From Luidia sarsii (Eukaryota > Echinodermata > Asteroidea > Paxillosida > Luidiidae), in the NCBI GenBank assembly GCA_949987565.1, contig OX465103.1, positions 14,738,774 through 14,802,773 on the forward strand: a DNA stretch of 64,000 nt, written 5' to 3'. Under the pieces are notes generated by a model, which was given only the letters and a program-made list of their open reading frames with translations, did no database searches and was not told where the DNA came from. The position numbers and the translations under genes are program-made. This document shows positions 22,769-37,962 of this stretch, one piece after another (positions within the stretch are counted from its first letter, which is position 1; every line of letters begins with the position of its first letter).

Positions 22769-25700
22769 ACAAGGATAACACCCCCTTTTACAGGACCAAT
22801 TGCAAAGGCGGGGGTCACGAGGCCAGGCGGAAAAAGGGTTTCCTTCCCCCAAAAGGCTTTTGACGGCCTCCAACAAACCACCGACAGCACACCGACATCA
22901 CACCGACAGCACACCAACAGCACACCGACAGCACACCGACAGCACACCGACAGCACACCGACAGCACATCTACATGTACAGCACTCAGACAGCACCCCGA
23001 CACCACTCCGACAGCACACCGACAGCACACCAACAGCACACTGACAGCATACCAACAACCCACCATCAGCACGACAGCACACCGACACTACATCGACCAT
23101 ACAGCGACAGCACACTGACATTCCACCCACAGCACACCGTCACCCCACACACTCTCAGAGAAGTGAAGAAAAGAGAAGAAGGAAAACTGGCAAGAACCTT
23201 TGCTTAATCCTGAAACAAGGATAACACCCCCTTTCACAGGACCAATTACAAAGGCGGGGGTCACGAGGCCAGGCGGAAAAAGGGTTTCCTTCCCCCAAAA
23301 GGCTTTTTACGGCCTCCAACAAACCACAGACAGCACACCGACATCACATCGACAGCACACCGACATCACACCTACAGCACACCGACAGCACACCCAAAGC
23401 ACACTGACAGCACACCTACAGCACACAGACAGCACCCCGACACCACTCCGAGATCTCACCGACAGCACACCAACAGCACACTAATGACAGCATACCAACA
23501 ACCCACCGTCAGCACGACAGCACACCGACACTGCATCGACCATACAGCGACAGCACAACGAAAGCACACAGACAGCACACCAACAGCGAACCGACAAGCA
23601 CACCGATGGCCCACCGACAGCACACCAACAGCACACTGACATCATACCAACAACCCACCATCAGCACGACAGCACACTGACACTACATCGACCATACAGC
23701 GACAGCACACCCAAAGCACAGACAGCACACTGACATTCCACCCACAGCACGCCGACACCCCACACACTCTCAGAGAAGTGAAGAAAAGAGTAGAAGGAAA
23801 ACTGGCAAGAATCTTTGCTTGATCCTGAAACAAGGATAACACCCCCTTTTACAGGACCAATTGCAAAGGCGGGGGTCACGAGGCCAGGCGGAAAAAGGGT
23901 TTCCTTCCCCCCAAAAGGCTTTTGACGGCCTCCAACAAACCACCGACAGCACACCGACATCACACCGACAGCACACCGACAGCACACCGACAGCACACCG
24001 ACACTGCATCGACCATACTGCGACAGCACAACGAAAGCACACAGACAGCACACCAACAGCGAACCGACAAGCAAACCGATGGCCCACCGACAGAACACCA
24101 ACAGCACACTGACAGCATACCAACAACCCACCATCAGCACGACAGCACACTGACACTCGTACATCGACCATACAGCGACAGCACACCCAAAGCACACAGA
24201 CAGCACACTGACATTCCACCCACAGCACGCCGACACCCCACACACTCTCAGAGAAGTGAAGAAAAGAGTAGAAGGAAAACTGGCAAGAATCTTTGCTTGA
24301 TCCTGAAACAAGGATAACACCCCCTTTTACAGGACCAATTGCAAAGGCGGGGGTGACGAGGCCAGGCGGAAAAAGGGTTTCCTTCCCCCAAAAGGCTTTT
24401 GACGGCCTCCAACAAACCACCGACATCACACCGACAGCACACCGACAGCACACCAACAGCACATAGACAGCACACCGACAGCACACCGACAGCACACCGA
24501 CAGCACACCTACAGCACTCAGACAGCACCCCGACACCACCCCGACACCACTCCGACAGCACACTGACAGCACTCCGAGAGCTCACCGACAGCACACCAAC
24601 AGCACACTAATGACAGCATACCAACAACCCACCGTCAGCACGACAGCACACCGACACTACATCGACCATACAGCGACAGCACACTGACATTCCACCCACA
24701 GCACACCGTCACCCCACACACTCTCAGAGAAGTGAAGAAAAGAGGAGAAGGAAAACTGGCAAGAACCTTTGCTTAATCCTGAAACAAGGATAACACCCCC
24801 TTTCACAGGACCAATTACAAAGGCGGGGGTCACGAGGCCAGGCGGAAAAAGGGTTTCCTTCCCCCTAAAGGCTTTTTACGGCCTCCAACAAACCACAGAC
24901 AGCACACCGACATCACACAGACAGCACACAGACAGCACACCGACATCACACCGACAGCACACCGACAGCACACCGAAAGCACACTGACAGCACACCTACA
25001 GCACACAGACAGCACCCGACACCACTCCGAGATCTCACCGACAGCACACCAACAGCACACTAATGAAAGCATACCAACAACCCACCATCAGCATGACAGC
25101 ACACCGACACTGCATCGACCATACAACGACAGCACAACGAAAGCACACAGACAGCACACCAACAGCGAACCGACAAGCACACCGATGGCCCACCGACAGC
25201 ACACCAACAGCACGCTGACAGCATACCAACAACCCACCATCAGCACGACAGCACACTGACACTACGTCGACCATACAGCGACAGCACACCCAAAGCACAC
25301 AGACAGCACACTGACATTCCACCCACAGCATGCCGACACCCCACACACTCTCAGAGAAGTGAAGAAAAGAGTAGAAGGAAAACTGGCAAGAATCTTTACT
25401 TGATCCTGAAACAAGGATAACACCCCCTTTTACAGGACCAATTGCAAAGGCGGGGGTCACGAGGCCAGGCGGAAAAAGGGTTTCCTTCCCCCAAAAAGGC
25501 TTTTGACGTCCTCCAACAAACCACCGAGAGCACACCGACATCACACCGACAGCACACCAACAGCACACCGACAGCACACCGACACTGCATCGACCATACT
25601 GCGACAGCACAACGTAAGCACACAGACAGCACACCAACAGCGAACCGACAAGCAAACCGATGGCCCACCGACAGCACACCAACAGCACACTGACAGCATA

Positions 25701-26342
25701 CCAACAACCCACCATCAGCACGACAGCACACTGACACTCGTACATCGACCATACAGCGACAGCACACCCAAAGCACACAGACAGCACACTGACATTCCAC
25801 CCACAGCACGCCGACACCCCACACACTCTCAGAGAAGTGAAGAAAAGAGTAGAAGGAAAACTGGCAAGAATCTTTGCTTGATCCTGAAACAAGGATAACA
25901 CCCCCTTTTACAGGACCAATTGCAAAGGCGGGGGTCACGAGGCCAGGCGGAAAAAGGGTTTCCTTCCCCCAAAAGGCTTTTGACGGCCTCCAACAAACCA
26001 CAGACAGCACACCGACAGCACACCAACAGCACACCAACAGCACATAGACAGCACACCGACAGCACACCGACAGCACACCGACAGCACACCTACAGCACTC
26101 AGACAGCACCCCGACACCACCCCGACACCACTCCGACAGCACACCGACAGCACACCAACAGCACACTAATGACACCATACCAACAACCCACCGTCAGCAC
26201 GACAGCACACCGACACTACATCGACCATACAGCGACAGCACACTGACATTCCACCCACAGCACACCGTCACCCCACACACTCTCAGAGAAGTGAAGAAAA
26301 GAGGAGAAGGAAAACTGGCAAGAACCTTTGCTTAATCCTGAA

Positions 26343-29300
26343 ACAAGGATGACACCCCCTTTCACAGGACCAATTGCAAAGGCGGGGGTCACGAGGCCAG
26401 GCGGAAAAAGGGTTTCCTTCCCCCTAAAGGCTTTTTACGGCCTCCAACAAACCACAGACAGCACACCGACATCACACCGACAGCACACCAACAGCACATA
26501 GACAGCACACCGACAGCACACCGAAAGCACAGTGACAGCACACCTACAGCACACAGACAGCACCCCGACACCACTCCGAGATCTCACCGACAGCACACCA
26601 ACAGCACACTAATGACAGCATACCAACAACCCACCGTCAGCACGACAGCACACCGACACTGCATCGACCATACAACGACAGCACAACGAAAGCACACAGA
26701 CAGCACACCAACAGCGAACCGACAAGCACACCGATGGCCCACCGACAGCACACCAACAGCACACTGACAGCATACCAACAACCCACCATCAGCACGACAG
26801 CACACTGACACTCGTACATCGACCATACAGCGACAGCACACCCAAAGCACACAGACAGCACACTGACATTCCACCCACAGCACGCCGACAACCCACACAC
26901 TCTCAGAGAAGTGAAGAAAAGAGTAGAAGGAAAACTGGCAAGAATCTTTGCTTGATCCTGAAACAAGGATAACACCCCCTTTTACAGGACCAATTGCAAA
27001 GGCGGGGGTCACGAGGCCAGGCGGAAAAAGGGTTTCCTTCCCCCAAAAGGCTTTTGACGGCCTCCAACAAACCACCGACAGCACACCGACATCACACCGA
27101 CAGCACACCAACAGCACACCGACAGCACACCGACAGCACACCGACAGCACACCGACAGCACATCTACATGTACAGCACTCAGACAGCACCCCGACACCAC
27201 TCCGACAGCACACCGACAGCACACCAACAGCACACTGACAGCATACCAACAACCCACCATCAGCACGACAGCACACCGACACTACATCGACCATACAGCG
27301 ACAGCACACTGACATTCCACCCACAGCACACCGTCACCCCACACACTCTCAGAGAAGTGAAGAAAAGAGAAGAAGGAAAACTGGCAAGAACCTTTGCTTA
27401 ATCCTGAAACAAGGATAACACCCCCTTTCACAGGACCAATTACAAAGGCGGGGGTCACGAGGCCAGGCGGAAAAAGGGTTTCCTTCCCCCAAAAGGCTTT
27501 TTACGGCCTCCAACAAACCACAGACAGCACACCGACATCACATCGACAGCACACCGACATCACACCTACAGCACACCGACAGCACACCCAAAGCACACTG
27601 ACAGCACACCTACAGCACACAGACAGCACCCTGACACCACTCCGAGATCTCACCGACAGCACACCAACAGCACACTAATGACAGCATACCAACAACCCAC
27701 CGTCAGCACGACAGCACACCGACACTGCATCGACCATACAGCGACAGCACAACGAAAGCACACAGACAGCACACCAACAGCGAACCGACAAGCACACCGA
27801 TGGCCCACCGACAGCACACCAACAGCACACTGACATCATACCAACAACCCACCATCAGCACGACAGCACACTGACACTACATCGACCATACAGCGACAGC
27901 ACACCCAAAGCACAGACAGCACACTGACATTCCACCCACAGCACGCCGACACCCCACACACTCTCAGAGAAGTGAAGAAAAGAGTAGAAGGAAAACTGGC
28001 AAGAATCTTTGCTTGATCCTGAAACAAGGATAACACCCCCTTTTACAGGACCAATTGCAAAGGCGGGGGTCACGAGGCCAGGCGGAAAAAGGGTTTCCTT
28101 CCCCCCAAAAGGCTTTTGACGGCCTCCAACAAACCACCGACAGCACACCGACATCACACCGACAGCACACCGACAGCACACCGACAGCACACCGACACTG
28201 CATCGACCATACTGCGACAGCACAACGAAAGCACACAGACAGCACACCAACAGCGAACCGACAAGCAAACCGATGGCCCACCGACAGAACACCAACAGCA
28301 CACTGACAGCATACCAACAACCCACCATCAGCACGACAGCACACTGACACTCGTACATCGACCATACAGCGACAGCACACCCAAAGCACACAGACAGCAC
28401 ACTGACATTCCACCCACAGCACGCCGACACCCCACACACTCTCAGAGAAGTGAAGAAAAGAGTAGAAGGAAAACTGGCAAGAATCTTTGCTTGATCCTGA
28501 AACAAGGATAACACCCCCTTTTACAGGACCAATTGCAAAGGCGGGGGTGACGAGGCCAGGCGGAAAAAGGGTTTCCTTCCCCCAAAAGGCTTTTGACGGC
28601 CTCCAACAAACCACCGACATCACACCGACAGCACACCGACAGCACACCAACAGCACATAGACAGCACACCGACAGCACACCGACAGCACACCGACAGCAC
28701 ACCTACAGCACTCAGACAGCACCCCGACACCACCCCGACACCACTCCGACAGCACACTGACAGCACTCCGAGAGCTCACCGACAGCACACCAACAGCACA
28801 CTAATGACAGCATACCAACAACCCACCGTCAGCACGACAGCACACCGACACTACATCGACCATACAGCGACAGCACACTGACATTCCACCCACAGCACAC
28901 CGTCACCCCACACACTCTCAGAGAAGTGAAGAAAAGAGGAGAAGGAAAACTGGCAAGAACCTTTGCTTAATCCTGAAACAAGGATAACACCCCCTTTCAC
29001 AGGACCAATTACAAAGGCGGGGGTCACGAGGCCAGGCGGAAAAAGGGTTTCCTTCCCCCTAAAGGCTTTTTACGGCCTCCAACAAACCACAGACAGCACA
29101 CCGACATCACACAGACAGCACAAAGACAGCACACCGACATCACACCGACAGCACACCGACAGCACACCGAAAGCACACTGACAGCACACCTACAGCACAC
29201 AGACAGCACCCGACACCACTCCGAGATCTCACCGACAGCACACCAACAGCACACTAATGAAAGCATACCAACAACCCACCATCAGCATGACAGCACACCG

Positions 29301-30536
29301 ACACTGCATCGACCATACAACGACAGCACAACGAAAGCACACAGACAGCACACCAACAGCGAACCGACAAGCACACCGATGGCCCACCGACAGCACACCA
29401 ACAGCACGCTGACAGCATACCAACAACCCACCATCAGCACGACAGCACACTGACACTACGTCGACCATACAGCGACAGCACACCCAAAGCACACAGACAG
29501 CACACTGACATTCCACCCACAGCATGCCGACACCCCACACACTCTCAGAGAAGTGAAGAAAAGAGTAGAAGGAAAACTGGCAAGAATCTTTACTTGATCC
29601 TGAAACAAGGATAACACCCCCTTTTACAGGACCAATTGCAAAGGCGGGGGTCACGAGGCCAGGCGGAAAAAGGGTTTCCTTCCCCCAAAAAGGCTTTTGA
29701 CGTCCTCCAACAAACCACCGAGAGCACACCGACATCACACCGACAGCACACCAACAGCACACCGACAGCACACCGACACTGCATCGACCATACTGCGACA
29801 GCACAACGTAAGCACACAGACAGCACACCAACAGCGAACCGACAAGCAAACCGATGGCCCACCGACAGCACACCAACAGCACACTGACAGCATACCAACA
29901 ACCCACCATCAGCACGACAGCACACTGACACTCGTACATCGACCATACAGCGACAGCACACCCAAAGCACACAGACAGCACACTGACATTCCACCCACAG
30001 CACGCCGACACCCCACACACTCTCAGAGAAGTGAAGAAAAGAGTAGAAGGAAAACTGGCAAGAATCTTTGCTTGATCCTGAAACAAGGATAACACCCCCT
30101 TTTACAGGACCAATTGCAAAGGCGGGGGTCACGAGGCCAGGCGGAAAAAGGGTTTCCTTCCCCCAAAAGGCTTTTGACGGCCTCCAACAAACCACAGACA
30201 GCACACCGACAGCACACCAACAGCACACCAACAGCACATAGACAGCACACCGACAGCACACCGACAGCACACCGACAGCACACCTACAGCACTCAGACAG
30301 CACCCCGACACCACCCCGACACCACTCCGACAGCACACCGACAGCACACCAACAGCACACTAATGACACCATACCAACAACCCACCGTCAGCACGACAGC
30401 ACACCGACACTACATCGACCATACAGCGACAGCACACTGACATTCCACCCACAGCACACCGTCACCCCACACACTCTCAGAGAAGTGAAGAAAAGAGGAG
30501 AAGGAAAACTGGCAAGAACCTTTGCTTAATCCTGAA
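26343..30536. repeat. 4194-bp higher-order repeat, copy 2
   Basis: Starts are 26343, 26963, 27409, 28024, 28502, 28978, 29605 and 30083, each exactly 4194 bp from copy 1. The private differences I noticed are T at 27632 (C in copies 1 and 3) and A at 29123 (C in copies 1 and 3). I saw no indel relative to copy 1. Confidence 0.95.
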
Positions 30537-33500
30537 ACAAGGATGACACCCCCTTTCACAGGACCAATTGCAAAGGCGGGGGTCACGAGGCCAGGCGGAA
30601 AAAGGGTTTCCTTCCCCCTAAAGGCTTTTTACGGCCTCCAACAAACCACAGACAGCACACCGACATCACACCGACAGCACACCAACAGCACATAGACAGC
30701 ACACCGACAGCACACCCAAAGCACACTGACAGCACACCTACAGCACACAGACAGCACCCCGACACCACTCCGAGATCTCACCGACAGCACACCAACAGCA
30801 CACTAATGACAGCATACCAACAACCCACCGTCAGCACGACAGCACACCGACACTGCATCGACCATACAACGACAGCACAACGAAAGCACACAGACAGCAC
30901 ACCAACAGCGAACCGACAAGCACACCGATGGCCCACCGACAGCACACCAACAGCACACTGACAGCATACCAACAACCCACCATCAGCACGACAGCACACT
31001 GACACTCGTACATCGACCATACAGCGACAGCACACCCAAAGCACACAGACAGCACACTGACATTCCACCCACAGCACGCCGACAACCCACACACTCTCAG
31101 AGAAGTGAAGAAAAGAGTAGAAGGAAAACTGGCAAGAATCTTTGCTTGATCCTGAAACAAGGATAACACCCCCTTTTACAGGACCAATTGCAAAGGCGGG
31201 GGTCACGAGGCCAGGCGGAAAAAGGGTTTCCTTCCCCCAAAAGGCTTTTGACGGCCTCCAACAAACCACCGACAGCACACCGACATCACACCGACAGCAC
31301 ACCAACAGCACACCGACAGCACACCGACAGCACACCAACAGCACACCGACAGCACATCTACATGTACAGCACTCAGACAGCACCCCGACACCACTCCGAC
31401 AGCACACCGACAGCACACCAACAGCACACTGACAGCATACCAACAACCCACCATCAGCACGACAGCACACCGACACTACATCGACCATACAGCGACAGCA
31501 CACTGACATTCCACCCACAGCACACCGTCACCCCACACACTCTCAGAGAAGTGAAGAAAAGAGAAGAAGGAAAACTGGCAAGAACCTTTGCTTAATCCTG
31601 AAACAAGGATAACACCCCCTTTCACAGGACCAATTACAAAGGCGGGGGTCACGAGGCCAGGCGGAAAAAGGGTTTCCTTCCCCCAAAAGGCTTTTTACGG
31701 CCTCCAACAAACCACAGACAGCACACCGACATCACATCGACAGCACACCGACATCACACCTACAGCACACCGACAGCACACCCAAAGCACACTGACAGCA
31801 CACCTACAGCACACAGACAGCACCCCGACACCACTCCGAGATCTCACCGACAGCACACCAACAGCACACTAATGACAGCATACCAACAACCCACCGTCAG
31901 CACGACAGCACACCGACACTGCATCGACCATACAGCGACAGCACAACGAAAGCACACAGACAGCACACCAACAGCGAACCGACAAGCACACCGATGGCCC
32001 ACCGACAGCACACCAACAGCACACTGACATCATACCAACAACCCACCATCAGCACGACAGCACACTGACACTACATCGACCATACAGCGACAGCACACCC
32101 AAAGCACAGACAGCACACTGACATTCCACCCACAGCACGCCGACACCCCACACACTCTCAGAGAAGTGAAGAAAAGAGTAGAAGGAAAACTGGCAAGAAT
32201 CTTTGCTTGATCCTGAAACAAGGATAACACCCCCTTTTACAGGACCAATTGCAAAGGCGGGGGTCACGAGGCCAGGCGGAAAAAGGGTTTCCTTCCCCCC
32301 AAAAGGCTTTTGACGGCCTCCAACAAACCACCGACAGCACACCGACATCACACCGACAGCACACCGACAGCACACCGACAGCACACCGACACTGCATCGA
32401 CCATACTGCGACAGCACAACGAAAGCACACAGACAGCACACCAACAGCGAACCGACAAGCAAACCGATGGCCCACCGACAGAACACCAACAGCACACTGA
32501 CAGCATACCAACAACCCACCATCAGCACGACAGCACACTGACACTCGTACATCGACCATACAGCGACAGCACACCCAAAGCACACAGACAGCACACTGAC
32601 ATTCCACCCACAGCACGCCGACACCCCACACACTCTCAGAGAAGTGAAGAAAAGAGTAGAAGGAAAACTGGCAAGAATCTTTGCTTGATCCTGAAACAAG
32701 GATAACACCCCCTTTTACAGGACCAATTGCAAAGGCGGGGGTGACGAGGCCAGGCGGAAAAAGGGTTTCCTTCCCCCAAAAGGCTTTTGACGGCCTCCAA
32801 CAAACCACCGACATCACACCGACAGCACACCGACAGCACACCAACAGCACATAGACAGCACACCGACAGCACACCGACAGCACACCGACAGCACACCTAC
32901 AGCACTCAGACAGCACCCCGACACCACCCCGACACCACTCCGACAGCACACTGACAGCACTCCGAGAGCTCACCGACAGCACACCAACAGCACACTAATG
33001 ACAGCATACCAACAACCCACCGTCAGCACGACAGCACACCGACACTACATCGACCATACAGCGACAGCACACTGACATTCCACCCACAGCACACCGTCAC
33101 CCCACACACTCTCAGAGAAGTGAAGAAAAGAGGAGAAGGAAAACTGGCAAGAACCTTTGCTTAATCCTGAAACAAGGATAACACCCCCTTTCACAGGACC
33201 AATTACAAAGGCGGGGGTCACGAGGCCAGGCGGAAAAAGGGTTTCCTTCCCCCTAAAGGCTTTTTACGGCCTCCAACAAACCACAGACAGCACACCGACA
33301 TCACACAGACAGCACACAGACAGCACACCGACATCACACCGACAGCACACCGACAGCACACCGAAAGCACACTGACAGCACACCTACAGCACACAGACAG
33401 CACCCGACACCACTCCGAGATCTCACCGACAGCACACCAACAGCACACTAATGAAAACATACCAACAACCCACCATCAGCATGACAGCACACCGACACTG

Positions 33501-34730
33501 CATCGACCATACAACGACAGCACAACGAAAGCACACAGACAGCACACCAACAGCGAACCGACAAGCACACCGATGGCCCACCGACAGCACACCAACAGCA
33601 CGCTGACAGCATACCAACAACCCACCATCAGCACGACAGCACACTGACACTACGTCGACCATACAGCGACAGCACACCCAAAGCACACAGACAGCACACT
33701 GACATTCCACCCACAGCATGCCGACACCCCACACACTCTCAGAGAAGTGAAGAAAAGAGTAGAAGGAAAACTGGCAAGAATCTTTACTTGATCCTGAAAC
33801 AAGGATAACACCCCCTTTTACAGGACCAATTGCAAAGGCGGGGGTCACGAGGCCAGGCGGAAAAAGGGTTTCCTTCCCCCAAAAAGGCTTTTGACGTCCT
33901 CCAACAAACCACCGAGAGCACACCGACATCACACCGACAGCACACCAACAGCACACCGACAGCACACCGACACTGCATCGACCATACTGCGACAGCACAA
34001 CGTAAGCACACAGACAGCACACCAACAGCGAACCGACAAGCAAACCGATGGCCCACCGACAGCACACCAACAGCACACTGACAGCATACCAACAACCCAC
34101 CATCAGCACGACAGCACACTGACACTCGTACATCGACCATACAGCGACAGCACACCCAAAGCACACAGACAGCACACTGACATTCCACCCACAGCACGCC
34201 GACACCCCACACACTCTCAGAGAAGTGAAGAAAAGAGTAGAAGGAAAACTGGCAAGAATCTTTGCTTGATCCTGAAACAAGGATAACACCCCCTTTTACA
34301 GGACCAATTGCAAAGGCGGGGGTCACGAGGCCAGGCGGAAAAAGGGTTTCCTTCCCCCAAAAGGCTTTTGACGGCCTCCAACAAACCACAGACAGCACAC
34401 CGACAGCACACCAACAGCACACCAACAGCACATAGACAGCACACCGACAGCACACCGACAGCACACCGACAGCACACCTACAGCACTCAGACAGCACCCC
34501 GACACCACCCCGACACCACTCCGACAGCACACCGACAGCACACCAACAGCACACTAATGACACCATACCAACAACCCACCGTCAGCACGACAGCACACCG
34601 ACACTACATCGACCATACAGCGACAGCACACTGACATTCCACCCACAGCACACCGTCACCCCACACACTCTCAGAGAAGTGAAGAAAAGAGAAGAAGGAA
34701 AACTGGCAAGAACCTTTGCTTAATCCTGAA
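30537..34730. repeat. 4194-bp higher-order repeat, copy 3
   Basis: Starts are 30537, 31157, 31603, 32218, 32696, 33172, 33799 and 34277. Private differences I noticed are C at 30717 and 30726, A at 31337, A at 33457 and A at 34692, each a different base in copies 1 and 2. At 34731 the series stops: the next monomer has GATAAC and a different tract. Confidence 0.95.
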
Positions 34731-35347
34731 ACAAGGATAACACCCCCTTTCACAGGACCAATTGCAAAGGCGGGGGTCACGAGGCCAGGCGGAAAAAGGG
34801 TTTCCTTCCCCCTAAAGGCTTTTTACGGCCTCCAACAAACCACAGACAGCACACCGACATCACAGACAGCACACCGACATCACACCGACAGCACACCGAC
34901 AGCACACCCAAAGCACACTGACAGCACACCTACAGCACACAGACAGCACCCGACACCACTCCGAGAGCTCACCGACAGCACACCAACAGCACACTAATGA
35001 CAGCATACCAACAACCCACCGTCAGCACGACAGCACACCGACACTGCATCGACCATACTGCGACAGCACAACGAAAGCACACAGACAGCACACCAACAGC
35101 GAACCGACAAGCAAACCGATGGCCCACCGACAGCACACCAACAGCACACTGACAGCATACCAACAACCCACCATCAGCACGACAGCACACTGACACTCGT
35201 ACATCGACCATACAGCGACAGCACACCCAAAGCACACAGACAGCACACTGACATTCCACCCACAGCACGCCGACACCCCACACACTCTCAGAGAAGTGAA
35301 AAAAAGAGTAGAAGGAAAACTGGCAAGAATCTTTGCTTGATCCTGAA
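34731..35347. repeat. Transitional long monomer, 617 bp
   Basis: This A-left monomer lies between the 4194-bp and 2615-bp arrays. It has the shortened CATCACAGACAGC run near 34858 that recurs near 48116, and GTGAAAAAAAG in the polypurine tract near 35297, which recurs near 42240 and 52360. Confidence 0.78.
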
Positions 35348-37962
35348 ACAAGGATAACACCCCCTTTTACAGGACCAATTGCAAAAGGCGGGGGTCACGA
35401 GGCCAGGCGGAAAAAGGGTTTCCTTCCCCCAAAAGGCTTTTTACGGCCTCCAACAAACCACAGACAGCACACCGACATCACACCGACAGCACACCAACAG
35501 CACATAGACAGCACACCGACAGCACACCGACAGCACACCGACAGCACACCTACAGCACTCAGACAGCACCCCGACACCACCCCGACACCACTCCGACAGC
35601 ACACTGACAGCACTCCGAGAGCTCACCGACAGCACACCAACAGCACACTAATGACACCAGACCAACAACCCACCGTCAGCACGACAGCACACCGACACTA
35701 CATCGACCATACAGCGACAGCACACTGACATTCCACCCACAGCACACCGTCACCCCACACACTCTCAGAGAAGTGAAGAAAAGAGGAGAAGGAAAACTGG
35801 CAAGAACCTTTGCTTAATCCTGAAACAAGGATAACACCCCCTTTCACAGGACCAATTGCAAAGGCGGGGGTCACGAGGCCAGGCGGAAAAAGGGTTTCCT
35901 TCCCCCTAAAGGCTTTTTACGGCCTCCAACAAACCACAGACAGCACACCGACATCACACCGACAGCACACCAACAGCACATAGACAGCACACAGACAGCA
36001 CACCCAAAGCACACTGACAGCACACCTACAGCACACAGACAGCACCCCGACACCACTCCGAGAGCTCACCGACAGCACACCAACAGCACACTAATGACAG
36101 CATACCAACAACCCACCGTCAGCACGACAGCACACCGACACTGCATCGACCATACTGCGACAGCACAACGAAAGCACACAGACAGCACACCAACAGCGAA
36201 CCGACAAGCAAACCGATGGCCCACCGACAGCACACCAACAGCACACTGACAGCATACCAACAACCCACCATCAGCACGACAGCACACTGACACTCGTATA
36301 TCGACCATACAGCGACAGCACACCCAAAGCACACAGACAGCACACTGACATTCCACCCACAGCACGCCGACACCCCACACACTCTCAGAGAAGTGAAGAA
36401 AAGAGTAGAAGGAAAACTGGCAAGAATCTTTGCTTGATCCTGAAACAAGGATAACACCCCCTTTTACAGGACCAATTGCAAAGGCGGGGGTCACGAGGCC
36501 AGGCGGAAAAAGGGTTTCCTTCCCCCAAAAGGCTTTTGACGGCCTCCAAAAAACCACCGACAGCACACCGACATCACACCGACAGCACACCAACAGCACA
36601 CCGACAGCACACCGACAGCACACCGACAGCACACCTACATGTACAGCACTCAGACAGCACCCCGACACCACTCCGACAGCACACCGACAGCACACCAACA
36701 GCACACTGACAGCATACCAAAAACCCACCGTCAGCACGACAGCACACCGACACTACATCGACCATACAGCGACAGCACACTGACATTCCACCCACAGCAC
36801 ACCGTCACCGCACACACTCTCAGAGAAGTGAAGAAAAGAGAAGAAGGAAAACTGGCAAGAACCTTTGCTTAATCCTGAAACAAGGATAACACCCCCTTTC
36901 ACAGGACCAATTGCAAAGGCGGGGGTCACGAGGCCAGGCGGAAAAAGGGTTTCCTTCCCCCTAAAGGCTTTTTACGGCCTCCAACAAACCACAGACAGCA
37001 CACCGACATCACACAGACAGCACACCGACATCACACCGACAGCACACCGACAGCACACCGAAAGCACACTGACAGCACACCTACAGCACACAGACAGCAC
37101 CCGACACCACTCCGAGATCTCACCGACAGCACACCAACAGCACACTAATGACAGCATACCAACAACCCACCGTCAGCACGACAGCACACCAACACTGCAT
37201 CGACCATACAACGACAGCACAACGAAAGCACACAGACAGCACACCAACAGCGAACCGACAAGCACACCGATGGCCCACCGACAGCACACCAACAGCACAC
37301 TGACAGCATACCAACAACCCACCATCAGCACGACAGCACACTGACACTACATCGACCATACAGCGACAGCACACCCAAAGCACACAGACAGCACACTGAC
37401 ATTCCACCCACAGCACGCCGACACCCCACACACTCTCAGAGAAGTGAAGAAAAGAGTAGAAGGAAAACTGGCAAGAATCTTTACTTGATCCTGAAACAAG
37501 GATAACACCCCCTTTTACAGGACCAATTGCAAAGGCGGGGGTCACGAGGCCAGGCGGAAAAAGGGTTTCCTTCCCCCAAAAAGGCTTTTGACGGCCTCCA
37601 ACAAACCACCGACAGCACACCGACATCACACCGACAGCACACCGACAGCACACCGACACTGCATCGACCATACTGCGACAGCACAACGTAAGCACACAGA
37701 CAGCACACCAACAGCGAACCGACAAGCAAACCGATGGCCCACCGACAGCACACCAACAGGACACTGACAGCATACCAACAACCCACCATCAGCACGACAG
37801 CACACTGACACTCGTACATCGACCATACAGCGACAGCACACCCAAAGCACACAGACAGCACACTGACATTCCACCCACAGCACGCCGACACCCCACACAC
37901 TCTCAGAGAAGTGAAGAAAAGAGTAGAAGGAAAACTGGCAAGAATCTTTGCTTGATCCTGAA
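35348..37962. repeat. 2615-bp higher-order repeat, copy 1
   Basis: Five monomers start at 35348, 35825, 36445, 36880 and 37496, with lengths 477, 620, 435, 616 and 467. The first carries an extra A (GCAAAAGGCGG) and a core joining the TTTTAC left flank to TTTTTACGG. The only difference I noticed from copy 2 is T at 36299, where copy 2 has C at 38914. Confidence 0.93.

Larger units (their letters stand above)
22149..26342. repeat. 4194-bp higher-order repeat, copy 1
   Basis: Eight monomers start at 22149, 22769, 23215, 23830, 24308, 24784, 25411 and 25889, with lengths 620, 446, 615, 478, 476, 627, 478 and 454. The order of junction types is A B A B B A B B. The two following copies repeat every length exactly. 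The first monomer's GATGAC marks the unit start and is found nowhere else in the window. Confidence 0.95.

Noticed and set aside
34716..34997. Plus-strand frames starting at the junction and reading through the core (PETRITPPFTGPI-type products)
   Set aside because: The core is read in more than one frame on both strands and every frame ends within one monomer. No start context or domain supports translation.
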